DNA of 64,000 bases from Amycolatopsis thermoflava N1165 (lineage in GTDB: Bacteria; Actinomycetota; Actinomycetes; Mycobacteriales; Pseudonocardiaceae). A program made the position numbers and the translations under genes. The notes under the pieces were generated by a model that saw only the letters and a list, made by a program, of their open reading frames with translations, was not told the origin of the DNA and did not search any database. The DNA lies in assembly GCF_000473265.1 (NCBI RefSeq), contig NZ_KI421511.1, positions 7,971,314 through 8,035,313 of the forward strand, in the 5' to 3' direction. Shown here piece after piece: positions 15,703 to 23,060 of this stretch; the first letter of the stretch is position 1, and every line of letters starts with the position of its first letter.

Positions 15703-16536
15703 GTGGTTATCGAGTTCCTCAAGGGGCATGGCACCCAGAACGACTTCGTGGTGCTCCCCGACCCCGACGCCCGGCTGGACCTGACGGCGAGCCGGGTCGC
15801 CGCGCTGTGTGACCGGCAGCGCGGGCTCGGTGCCGACGGTGTCCTCCGCGTGGTGCGCAAGGAGGCTCTGGACCTGCCCGCCGCGGCCGATTCGGCGGGG
15901 GAGTGGTTCATGGACTACCGCAACGCCGACGGGTCGATCGCCGAGATGTGCGGCAACGGGACGCGGGTGTTCGCGCGGTACCTCGTCGAAGCGGGACTGG
16001 TGTCCGGGCGCGAGTTCGTGATCGGCACCCGCGCGGGCGACCGGCCGGTGGTGGTGCACCCGGACCTGTCGGTGACCGTGCAGATGGGGCCGGCCGCGAT
16101 CACCGGCGCCTCGGTCGCCATCGTGGACGGGCACAACTTCTCCGGTGTCGCGGTGAACGTGGGCAACCCGCACCTGGTGTCCATTGTGGACGACGACATC
16201 GACGAGCTGGACCTGACCCGCGCGCCCCGCTACGACAGCGACTTCTTCCCCGACGGCGTCAACCTGGAGTTCGTCAACCCGCTCGGCGAGCAGCGCCTGA
16301 AGATGCGGGTGTACGAACGGGGAGTCGGCGAGACCCGCGCGTGCGGCACCGGCACGGTGGCCGCGGTCGCGGCCGCGCTGCACCTGGCGGGCACCGACAC
16401 CGGGAAGTCCGCTGTGGACATCCCCGGCGGCCGGGTCGAGGTCACCGTGGAGCGGGGGGCGTCGACGCTGACGGGCCCGGCGGAGTTCGTGGCGCGGGGC
16501 CAGCTGGATCCGCAGTGGTGGGAGCGGGCGGGCTGA
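15703..16536 (+). CDS. dapF: Diaminopimelate epimerase DapF
   Basis: 277-residue cytosolic enzyme converting LL- to meso-diaminopimelate for lysine and peptidoglycan synthesis. It works by a two-base, cofactor-free mechanism. Both catalytic Cys are present: C83 in MCGNGTR and C214 in RACGTGTVAA. Other family marks are FLKGHGTQNDFVVL at the start and ADGSIAEMCGNG. GTG 15703 is the start; miaA ends 9 bp upstream, so they share a transcript. The last 95 bp overlap tail-to-tail with the MFS gene on the other strand. Confidence 0.97.
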   Translation: MVIEFLKGHGTQNDFVVLPDPDARLDLTASRVAALCDRQRGLGADGVLRVVRKEALDLPAAADSAGEWFMDYRNADGSIAEMCGNGTRVFARYLVEAGLVSGREFVIGTRAGDRPVVVHPDLSVTVQMGPAAITGASVAIVDGHNFSGVAVNVGNPHLVSIVDDDIDELDLTRAPRYDSDFFPDGVNLEFVNPLGEQRLKMRVYERGVGETRACGTGTVAAVAAALHLAGTDTGKSAVDIPGGRVEVTVERGASTLTGPAEFVARGQLDPQWWERAG

Positions 16537-17761
16537 CCGGCAGGTCGCGCATCCGCCGCAACGGGGACAGCAGCACCGGCAGCATCGTCACCGCCATGAG
16601 CGCGCACCCGGTCCACACGGTGGACCGGACGCCGATCAGCTCGCCGAGCGCGCCGCCTGCCAGTCCGCCGAGCGGCATGGTGCCCCACACCACGAACCGC
16701 ACGGTCGCGTTCATCCGGCCCATCAGCCGGTCCGGGCAGATCGCCTGCCGGTAGCTGACCTGCGCGACGTTGTAGACCACGATGCCGTAGCCGCTGGCCA
16801 CCATCCCCAGCACGCCCAGCGCCACCGACCAGCCCGGCTGGGACAGCGGCAGCAGCAACTGGAGCGGCCAGGTGGTCATCGGCACCAGCCAGATGGCCCT
16901 GGCCTGCCCGATCACCCTGGTCCAGAACCCGGCGGTGAGCGCGCCCAGGATGCCGCCGCCGCTGGCGACCGCGAGCACCAGGCCGACGCCGGACGGGCTC
17001 AACCCGAGGTCCCTGGTGAGGAACAGGACCTGCATCGAGATCACGATCGTGCCGGCGAAGTTGCCGCTCGCGGTGCACAGCACGATCGCGCGCAACGCCG
17101 GATTGCCGAACACGAACCGCAGGCCCTCGGCGATCTGCGCGCGCAGCGGCGTGCCGTCGTGTGGTTCCGGCTCCGGTTCGGGCGTCCGGATGCGCAGCAG
17201 GAACAGCCCGGACGCGACGTAGCCCGCCCCGGTCGCGAGCACCGCGTTGGCCGCGCCGAACAACTGGGTCAGCCCGCCGCCGAGCCCCGGCCCGACCACC
17301 TGCGCGACCGACTGGCTGGCCTGCAGCTTCGCGTTGCCCTCCACCAGGTGCTCACGCCCGACCAGGGACGGCAGGTAGGACTGGTAGGCGACGTCGAAGA
17401 ACACCGTCCCGACGCTGACCAGCAACGCCACCACGACCAGCTGGGCCAGCGTCAGCCGGCCTGCCCACCACGCCAGCGGGATCGTCAGCAGCAGCGCGGC
17501 GCGGGCGAAGTCGGCGCGCAGCATCAGCGGACGCCGTTTCATCCGGTCCACCCACACCCCGGCCGGCAGCCCGATCAGCAGGAACGCGGCGTTCTCGGCC
17601 GCGGTGAGCAGGCCCATCTCGCCGGGCGTCGCGGACAGCACGGTCGCGGCCAGCAGCGGCAAGACGGTAATTCCCACGAACGTGCCCGCCTGGCTGACCG
17701 TGTCGCCCGCCCACAGCAGCCGGAACCCCGAGTGGAACCAGAGCGAGTCTCGTCGTGGCAC
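16442..17761 (-). CDS. MFS transporter (MacA/TetA-type efflux)
   Basis: 439 residues from GTG 17761. An upstream in-frame GTG at 17800 would lie inside the operator palindrome, so it is disfavoured. About 10-12 membrane segments are visible, with the MFS motif GVWVDRMKRRPLMLRADFARA after TM2 and a Pro-rich central loop (TPEPEPEPHDGTP). It resembles the 'enterobactin exporter EntS/macrolide efflux' branch. The Pro/Ala-rich tail (PPAPTTADPAGPAPRTPPG) is read from the antisense of dapF. It is divergent from an ArsR-type regulator across a palindrome, so it is a likely regulated drug or metabolite pump. Confidence 0.88.
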   Translation of the reverse strand: MPRRDSLWFHSGFRLLWAGDTVSQAGTFVGITVLPLLAATVLSATPGEMGLLTAAENAAFLLIGLPAGVWVDRMKRRPLMLRADFARAALLLTIPLAWWAGRLTLAQLVVVALLVSVGTVFFDVAYQSYLPSLVGREHLVEGNAKLQASQSVAQVVGPGLGGGLTQLFGAANAVLATGAGYVASGLFLLRIRTPEPEPEPHDGTPLRAQIAEGLRFVFGNPALRAIVLCTASGNFAGTIVISMQVLFLTRDLGLSPSGVGLVLAVASGGGILGALTAGFWTRVIGQARAIWLVPMTTWPLQLLLPLSQPGWSVALGVLGMVASGYGIVVYNVAQVSYRQAICPDRLMGRMNATVRFVVWGTMPLGGLAGGALGELIGVRSTVWTGCALMAVTMLPVLLSPLRRMRDLPVSPPAPTTADPAGPAPRTPPGPSASTPPAPR

Positions 17762-17778
17762 ACCAACAGAGTGACGCA

Positions 17779-17800
17779 GTGATTGGAATCCGTCAATCAC
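17779..17800. promoter_or_regulatory. Probable operator of the ArsR-type regulator
   Basis: Perfect inverted repeat GTGATTG-N8-CAATCAC (arms 17779-17785 and 17794-17800) in the 61-bp spacer between the divergent MFS and regulator starts. Size and A/T-rich half-sites fit an ArsR-type winged-helix dimer; this is inferred from position. Confidence 0.7.
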
Positions 17801-17822
17801 TTCGCCCGACTACGCTGGGGCG

Positions 17823-18320
17823 GTGCGAGACCGCCGCCCCCCGAGTGAGGCCGAGGCAGCCGCCCTGGCCTCGGGAATACGCCTGCGCATCATCCGGTTG
17901 ACCTATGCGGAGGCGTTGACGAACAAGGAAATCGCGCAGCGCCTGGGGCGGGACCCGGCGACCACGTTGCACCACGTGCGCAAGCTGGTCGACACCGGTT
18001 TTCTGGCCCCGCAGCCCGCCCGCAGGGGCAATCGCGGCGCGAAGGAGATCCCGTACCTGTCGACCGGCAAGTCCTGGGAGCTGTCCGGGGAGGACGACGG
18101 GGCGTTGTCCGAGGCCATGCTGGAGGCCTACCTGTCCGAGATCGCCGAGCTCGACCGCGGCGAGCTGGACCAGTCCCGGCTGGTGGTCCGGGTCGACGCC
18201 GAGGCCAGGCGCGAGTTCGAACAGCGGCTGCTGAGCCTGCTGGACGAGTTCCGCGACCGCTCGACCCCGGAGGGCGCCGAGCAGTTCGCGATCTACGTGG
18301 CGGTGTACCCGAGCCGCTAA
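17823..18320 (+). CDS. ArsR-type winged-helix transcriptional regulator
   Basis: 165 residues from GTG 17823. The DNA-binding domain is RLRIIRLTYAEALTNKEIAQRLGRDPATTLHHVRKLVDTGFLA (residues ~20-65), typical of ArsR-like helix-turn-helix proteins. A basic wing (RRGNRGAKEIPYLSTGKSW) follows. The C-terminal half is an acidic helical domain (AMLEAYLSEIAELDRGEL...LLSLLDEFRDRS). No Cys-rich metal site is present, so it probably senses an organic ligand or acts through dimer exchange. The divergent MFS pump with a shared palindrome is the obvious target. Confidence 0.85.
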   Translation: MRDRRPPSEAEAAALASGIRLRIIRLTYAEALTNKEIAQRLGRDPATTLHHVRKLVDTGFLAPQPARRGNRGAKEIPYLSTGKSWELSGEDDGALSEAMLEAYLSEIAELDRGELDQSRLVVRVDAEARREFEQRLLSLLDEFRDRSTPEGAEQFAIYVAVYPSR

Positions 18321-18363
18321 AGGATTCGGACAATCCCGCGAATCGTGGGACCATGGAAGGACG

Positions 18364-19794
18364 ATGACAGAACTGACCTACACAGACCTCGTGGAAGACC
18401 CGTCGACCGGCGACCTGGAACTGTCCGAGCGCGCATCCCTGCGCCGCGTCGCGGGCCTGTCGACCGAACTGTCGGACATCACCGAGGTCGAGTACCGGAA
18501 ACTCCGCCTCGAGCGCGTGGTCCTGGTCGGTGTGTGGACCGAGGGCACCGCGGAGCAGTCCGAGGCTTCGCTAGCCGAACTCGCACGCCTGGCCGAGACC
18601 GCCGGTTCCGAAGTGCTCGAAGGTCTCGTGCAGCGCCGCTCCAAGCCCGACCCGGCCACCTACATCGGCTCGGGCAAGGTGCGCGAGCTGTTCGACATCG
18701 TCGTCGCCACCGGGGCCGACACGGTCATCTGCGACGGTGAGCTCTCGCCCGGCCAGCTGCGCCAGCTGGAGGAGCGGCTCAAGGTCAAGGTGATCGACCG
18801 GACCGCGCTGATCCTCGACATCTTCGCCCAGCACGCGCGCTCGCGTGAAGGCAAGGCGCAGGTCGAGCTGGCCCAGCTGCAGTACCTCATCCCGCGGCTG
18901 CGGGGCTGGGGTGAGTCGCTGTCCCGGCAGGCCGGTGGCCGCGCCGGTGGCGCGAACGGCGGTGTGGGCCTGCGTGGTCCCGGTGAGACCAAGCTGGAGA
19001 CCGACCGGCGGCGCATCAACAAGCGCGTGGCGAAGCTGCGCCGCGAGATCGCCGCGATGGACACCATCCGGGCGACCAAGCGGGGCCGCCGCGTGGCCAA
19101 CGAGGTGCCCAGCGTCGCGATCGTCGGCTACACCAACGCGGGCAAGTCGAGCCTGCTCAACGCCATCACCGGGGCCGGTGTGCTGGTGGAGAACGCGCTG
19201 TTCGCCACCCTGGACCCGACGACCCGGCGGGCGGCCACCCCGGACGGGCGCACGTTCACCCTGACCGACACGGTCGGGTTCGTGCGGCACCTGCCGCACC
19301 AGCTGGTCGACGCGTTCCGCTCGACGCTGGACGAGACGGCCGACGCGGACCTGCTGCTGCACGTCGTGGACGGGTCCGACCCGGCCCCGGAGGAGCAGGT
19401 CAACGCCGTGCGCCAGGTGCTCGCCGAGATCACCAAGAGCCACGAGAGCCCGCTGCCGCCGGAGCTGATCGTGATCAACAAGGCGGACGCGGCCGACGAG
19501 CTGTCGCTGGTCCGCCTCCGGCACCTGCTGCCGGGCGCGATCGTGGTGTCGGCCAAGACCGGCGAGGGTGTCCCGGAACTGCTCGAGGCGCTGGCCGAGC
19601 GGCTGCCGCGGCCCGACGTGGTCGTGGACGCGCTCGTGCCGTACACCCGCGGTGAGCTGGTGGCGCGCGTGCACTCCGAGGGTGAGGTCCTCACCGAGGA
19701 GCACCTTGCGGAGGGCACCCGCCTGAGCGCCCGGGTTCGCCCGGACGTGGCATCCGCGCTGGAGGCCTACGCCGTGAACGGATCACCGGCCTGA
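18364..19794 (+). CDS. hflX: Ribosome-associated GTPase HflX
   Basis: 476-residue GTPase that binds the 50S subunit and rescues or splits stalled ribosomes in other bacteria. The N-terminal HflX domain includes KPDPATYIGSGKVRELFD and FAQHARSREGKAQVELAQLQYLIPRLRGWG. The Gly-rich linker is GGRAGGANGGVGLRGPGETKLETDRR. The G domain starts at residue ~255: G1 GYTNAGKSS, G2/G3 LDPTTRR...TDTVGFVRHLP, G4 NKAD. Start ATG 18364 has AAGGA just upstream. Its position follows the mycobacterial order dapF-hflX, with the MFS/regulator pair inserted between. Confidence 0.96.
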   Translation: MTELTYTDLVEDPSTGDLELSERASLRRVAGLSTELSDITEVEYRKLRLERVVLVGVWTEGTAEQSEASLAELARLAETAGSEVLEGLVQRRSKPDPATYIGSGKVRELFDIVVATGADTVICDGELSPGQLRQLEERLKVKVIDRTALILDIFAQHARSREGKAQVELAQLQYLIPRLRGWGESLSRQAGGRAGGANGGVGLRGPGETKLETDRRRINKRVAKLRREIAAMDTIRATKRGRRVANEVPSVAIVGYTNAGKSSLLNAITGAGVLVENALFATLDPTTRRAATPDGRTFTLTDTVGFVRHLPHQLVDAFRSTLDETADADLLLHVVDGSDPAPEEQVNAVRQVLAEITKSHESPLPPELIVINKADAADELSLVRLRHLLPGAIVVSAKTGEGVPELLEALAERLPRPDVVVDALVPYTRGELVARVHSEGEVLTEEHLAEGTRLSARVRPDVASALEAYAVNGSPA

Positions 19795-19804
19795 AATCGG
19801 TACC

Positions 19805-20836
19805 GTGGCTCTGGTGAGCCTCGGTAGAGCTGCGCTGGCGCCGGTCCTGTCGGTCCTTGTCTTGCTGGGGCTGGCCGGGCCGGCGCACGCGGCGCAGGCC
19901 CCGGAACCGGTGTGCTCGGTGACGGACAAGCGGCTCGGCGAGCTGTCCGGCCTGGTGAGCGACGGCTCGCGGTGGTACGCGATCAACGACGGCGGCACCA
20001 AGGTGCAGATCTTCGTGCTGGGCCGCGACTGCGCCGTGCAGCGGATCATCTCTGGCTCGACCGACCCGTACGACGTCGAGGACCTCGCCCGTGCCGCGGA
20101 CGGCACGTTCTGGCTCGCCGACACCGGCGACAACCGCAAACAACGCGAGACCATCGCCCTGCTGGCCGTCACGCCGCAGGGCAAGGTGACGCTGCACCGC
20201 CTGACCTACCCCGACGGTCCGCACGACGCGGAGGCGCTGCTGCTCGACGCGTCGGGAACGCCGTACCTGGTCACGAAGAACCCGCTGGGGGAGGCGGGGA
20301 TCTACCGGCCGGCGAAGGCGCTGGCCAGCCCTGGCCCGACGCCGCTGGAGCGGGTCGGGTCGATCGACATCAAGTCCACGGACACCCCGGGCGGACCGGT
20401 CGCGGGGTTCGGCTCCGTGCTGGTCACCGGTGGCGCCGTGAGCGCGGACGGCAAGGTCGTCGCGCTGCGGACCTACACCGACGCCTACCTGTTCCCGGCC
20501 CCCGACCGGGACGTGGCCGCCGCGCTGCAGCGCGAGCCGGTGCGCGTGCCGCTGCCCGACGAGCAGCAGGGGGAGGCGATCGCCTTCGACCCGGACGGCA
20601 CCCTGTTGTCGGCGTCCGAGGGGGTCGGCCCGATCCGCGCGGTGCGCGGGGCGGCGGCCCTGGTGGCGGACAGCGCCGAGGAGGAGGGCGGCCAGTCCGC
20701 GGGCTCCGGCGGGGAGGCCGCCGGCGGGGCGTCCGGCCAGGGCGGCGTGGACACGGTGCCCGGCCTGTTGCTGGCCGTCGTCGTCGCGGGCGGCGTGGTG
20801 TTCGCCTGGACGAAGTTGCGGAAGCGGTCCGGCTGA
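19805..20836 (+). CDS. Secreted beta-propeller-like protein with C-terminal membrane anchor
   Basis: 343 residues starting at GTG 19805 (GTG 19814 is an alternative). A Sec signal peptide (LVSLGRAALAPVLSVLVLLGLAGPAHAAQA) precedes a domain with repeating beta-strand motifs: LSGLVSDGSRWYAINDG, YDVEDLARAADGTFWLADTGDN, HDAEALLLDASGTPYLVTK, QQGEAIAFDPDGTLLSASEG. These look like propeller blades seen in phytase/esterase-like secreted proteins. After a Ser/Gly/Glu-rich linker comes a single membrane span (GLLLAVVVAGGVVFAWTKL) and a basic tail KLRKRSG. It is therefore probably anchored outside the cell by its C-terminus. The ligand is unknown. Confidence 0.75.
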   Translation: MALVSLGRAALAPVLSVLVLLGLAGPAHAAQAPEPVCSVTDKRLGELSGLVSDGSRWYAINDGGTKVQIFVLGRDCAVQRIISGSTDPYDVEDLARAADGTFWLADTGDNRKQRETIALLAVTPQGKVTLHRLTYPDGPHDAEALLLDASGTPYLVTKNPLGEAGIYRPAKALASPGPTPLERVGSIDIKSTDTPGGPVAGFGSVLVTGGAVSADGKVVALRTYTDAYLFPAPDRDVAAALQREPVRVPLPDEQQGEAIAFDPDGTLLSASEGVGPIRAVRGAAALVADSAEEEGGQSAGSGGEAAGGASGQGGVDTVPGLLLAVVVAGGVVFAWTKLRKRSG

Positions 20837-20861
20837 TCGTTTCGAACGGCCGATCGACCGG

Positions 20862-21563
20862 CTAGAGACGGCGGATGACCGCCACGACCTTCCCCAGAAT
20901 GGTGGCTTCGTCGCCGGGGATCGGGTCGTAGGCCTCGTTGTGCGGCATCAGCCACACGTGGCCGTCCTTCTGCTTGAACGTCTTCACCGTGGCCTCGCCG
21001 TCGATCATCGCGGCCACGATCTCGCCGTTGTTCGCCGTCGGCTGCTGGCGCACGACCACCCAGTCGCCGTCGGTGATGGCGGCGTCGACCATCGAGTCGC
21101 CGGTGACGCTGAGCAGGAAGACCTCGCCCTCGCCGACGATGTCCTTCGGCAGCGGGAAGACCTCTTCGATGGACTGCTCGGCCAGCACCGGGCCACCGGC
21201 GGCGATGCGGCCGACCAGCGGCACGTACGCGGGCTTCGGCAGCGGCGTGGTCTCGGCCTCGGCCTGTGCGGTCAGCACGCCGACGGCGCGGGGACGGTTC
21301 GCGTCGCGGCGCAGGTAACCCTTGCGCTGCAGCGAACGCAGCTGGTGCGACACCGACGAGGTGGAGGTGAGCCCGACCGCCTCGCCGATCTCGCGGACGC
21401 TGGGCGGGTAGCCGAAGCGGTCGATCCACGCCTTGATGACTTCGAGGATCTGCTGCTGGCGGGGGCTGAGACCCTCTTCGACGTCCTCGGGGTCGGGGAG
21501 GGGATGCACGTCCCCGAACCGGCCGCCTGGCCTGCGGATCGTCTCGCCCGTCTCTTCCGACAC
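20862..21563 (-). CDS. lexA: SOS repressor LexA
   Basis: 233 residues from GTG 21563, with GGGAGG seven bases upstream. Longer in-frame starts at 21662 would lie beside the SOS box. The winged helix is LSPRQQQILEVIKAWIDRFGYPPSVREIGEAVGLTSTSSVSHQL. The self-cleavage bond is Ala122-Gly123 (RIAAGGPV), and the catalytic dyad is Ser157 (TGDSM) and Lys194 (ATVKTF). The protein represses DNA-damage genes and cuts itself when RecA is activated. An SOS box at 21666-21681 lies in its promoter, so it is self-regulated. The order lexA/LysM protein/nrdR matches mycobacteria. Confidence 0.97.
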   Translation of the reverse strand: MSEETGETIRRPGGRFGDVHPLPDPEDVEEGLSPRQQQILEVIKAWIDRFGYPPSVREIGEAVGLTSTSSVSHQLRSLQRKGYLRRDANRPRAVGVLTAQAEAETTPLPKPAYVPLVGRIAAGGPVLAEQSIEEVFPLPKDIVGEGEVFLLSVTGDSMVDAAITDGDWVVVRQQPTANNGEIVAAMIDGEATVKTFKQKDGHVWLMPHNEAYDPIPGDEATILGKVVAVIRRL

Positions 21564-21665
21564 CGTGCTGCCTCCCAGCTCTGGAGCGGCCGGGACCGCG
21601 CACCCGCGCGACCGGCGCTGTCCGCCTCTGCTGGTCACCCACAGTAGTGCACCCGACAGCAAACA

Positions 21666-21681
21666 TCAAACAACTGTTCGA
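21666..21681. promoter_or_regulatory. LexA-binding SOS box 1 (lexA side)
   Basis: TCAAACAACTGTTCGA matches the actinobacterial SOS consensus TCGAAC-N4-GTTCGA with one mismatch. It lies 103 bp upstream of the lexA start in the divergent spacer. Confidence 0.85.
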
Positions 21682-21745
21682 CGACACGCCGGGGCGCGCT
21701 CGATTTTGTCGTACCCGGGTGGTACACATTCGCACGGAGGTTCGA

Positions 21746-21761
21746 TAGAACGGTTGTTCGA
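21746..21761. promoter_or_regulatory. LexA-binding SOS box 2 (LysM-gene side)
   Basis: TAGAACGGTTGTTCGA matches TCGAAC-N4-GTTCGA with one mismatch and lies 49 bp before the LysM-gene start. Two boxes in one divergent spacer imply SOS control of both genes. Confidence 0.85.
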
Positions 21762-21809
21762 CCGGCGGCGCGCTCGTCGCGGGTCGCGGATCTGCGAGGA
21801 GGTTCCGCC

Positions 21810-22289
21810 ATGTCGGTGCTGACACTTGAGGAGTGGCTGGTCCGGCGCGCGCCGGAGGAGGGCGCGGGCGGGCGCGTGCCGGTGCGGCCGCGTCGTCCGG
21901 AGGTGCGCCGTCCGGAGGTGCGCCGCCCGCCGACGCGGGCGCGCGTGGTCGCCGGCCGCCGTCCCGGTCCGGTCGCCGCCTGCCCCCGGCGGATCGCGCC
22001 GCGGTGGCCGTGGCTCGCCGCGGTCGGGGTCGCCATCGCGCTCGCCGTCACCGGGTTGGGTGTTTTCGCCGGCTCGTTCGCGCCGGACGTCCCGGAGCGG
22101 ACGGCCACCGTCGCGGTCGCGCCGGGGGAGACGCTGTGGGATCTGGCGCGGCAGTACGCGCCGGGGAGCGACACGGGCGCCGTGGTCGAGCGCATCGAAG
22201 AGCTGAACCACCTGCCGGCCGAGTCGGTCGTGCCGGGTCTGTTGCTCACCGTGCCGGTCGAATCCGGCTCCGTGATCACGGGCTCGTGA
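21810..22289 (+). CDS. SOS-controlled LysM membrane protein (Rv2719c/ChiZ-like)
   Basis: 159 residues from ATG 21810, with GAGGAGG upstream. A basic, Pro/Arg-rich cytoplasmic head (residues ~1-65) precedes one membrane span (WLAAVGVAIALAVTGLGVFAG). The extracytoplasmic part is a LysM domain (VAVAPGETLWDLARQYAPGSD...LNHLPAESVVPGLLLTVP) that binds peptidoglycan. The head contains a 15-bp tandem duplication (21894-21923) giving RPEVR twice. In M. tuberculosis the equivalent gene beside lexA is damage-inducible and affects cell division. The same layout and the SOS box support that role here. Confidence 0.88.
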   Translation: MSVLTLEEWLVRRAPEEGAGGRVPVRPRRPEVRRPEVRRPPTRARVVAGRRPGPVAACPRRIAPRWPWLAAVGVAIALAVTGLGVFAGSFAPDVPERTATVAVAPGETLWDLARQYAPGSDTGAVVERIEELNHLPAESVVPGLLLTVPVESGSVITGS

Positions 22290-22357
22290 AGGTCGTCGCC
22301 ATACCTCATCACTCGCTCGTGTCGCTTGCGCCCCGCCTGCGCGCGTTCTAAGGTCCA

Positions 22358-22373
22358 CCGCTATATCTAGTAG
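22358..22373. promoter_or_regulatory. Probable NrdR box
   Basis: CCGCTATATCTAGTAG lies 176 bp upstream of nrdR. Its core CTATAT-CTAGT resembles the NrdR box, whose consensus is an AT-rich palindrome like ACACTATATATAGTGT. A second, degenerate candidate is the CCACAAGTTGGGG stretch about 31-35 bp downstream, the usual spacing of paired boxes. This would give autoregulation of nrdR-nrdJ by (d)ATP/ATP-bound NrdR. Confidence 0.5.
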
Positions 22374-22431
22374 TTACATGGCTGTAGTTGGTCCACAAGT
22401 TGGGGTAGACTGAGGACGAGTTGTCCACAGG

Positions 22432-22451
22432 CGGTGGGTGTTCACCCACCG
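22432..22451 (+). other. Short hairpin in the nrdR leader
   Basis: Nine-bp perfect arms (22432-22440 and 22443-22451) around TT, 98 bp before nrdR. It could fold in the 5' untranslated RNA. I do not see cobalamin-riboswitch motifs around it. Confidence 0.4.
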
Positions 22452-22548
22452 GATATCCACATGTTGATCACCAGGTTCGAGCCGTAGCGTGGCGGCGCGG
22501 GCCGGGGTGGATGTCACCCGCGGGACGAGAGGGGAAGGTGTTCGGAAA

Positions 22549-23031
22549 GTGCGTTGCCCGTTCTGCCGTCACGCCGACTCCCGGGTCGTCGACTCGCGGG
22601 AAGTGGACGAGGGGCAGGCCATCCGCCGCAGGCGGTCCTGCTCGGCCTGCGGTCGCCGGTTCACCACGTCCGAGACGATGGTGCTGGCGGTCGTCAAGCG
22701 TTCCGGGGTCACCGAGCAGTTCAGCAGGGACAAGGTGGTCCGGGGAGTGCGCCGGGCCTGCCAGGGCAGGCCGGTCGACGACGACGCGTTGCAGCAGCTC
22801 GCCCAGCGGGTCGAGGAGTCGATCCGCGCGGCCGGAGTCGCCGAGATCCCGAGCCACGAGGTCGGCCTCGCCATCCTCGGGCCGCTGCGGGAACTCGACG
22901 AGGTCGCCTACCTCCGGTTCGCCAGCGTCTACCGCTCCTTCTCCTCGGTCGAGGACTTCGAGAAGGAGATCGCGGACCTGCGCAAGGCCATGGCAGACAA
23001 GCACGGCGACGAAAGCGCGGCCGGGGAATGA
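22549..23031 (+). CDS. nrdR: Transcriptional repressor NrdR
   Basis: 160-residue repressor of ribonucleotide reductase genes. GTG 22549 begins VRCPFCRHADSRVVDSRE, the conserved zinc-ribbon start. The second zinc Cys pair is CSACGRRFTT. An ATP-cone domain follows (VVKRSGVTEQFSRDKVVRGVRRACQGRPV, residues ~45-135) that senses ATP and dATP. The tail (MADKHGDESAAGE) is variable. It is 29 bp upstream of nrdJ, so the regulator and its target are in one operon, as in streptomycetes. Confidence 0.97.
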   Translation: MRCPFCRHADSRVVDSREVDEGQAIRRRRSCSACGRRFTTSETMVLAVVKRSGVTEQFSRDKVVRGVRRACQGRPVDDDALQQLAQRVEESIRAAGVAEIPSHEVGLAILGPLRELDEVAYLRFASVYRSFSSVEDFEKEIADLRKAMADKHGDESAAGE

Positions 23032-23060
23032 GCCCGGCGCGCGGCGGGAGGGACGAATCG

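Noticed and set aside
22290..22548. Cobalamin riboswitch before nrdR-nrdJ
   Set aside because: nrdJ needs B12, but I could not find the conserved B12-box or the multi-helix core in this 259-bp leader.
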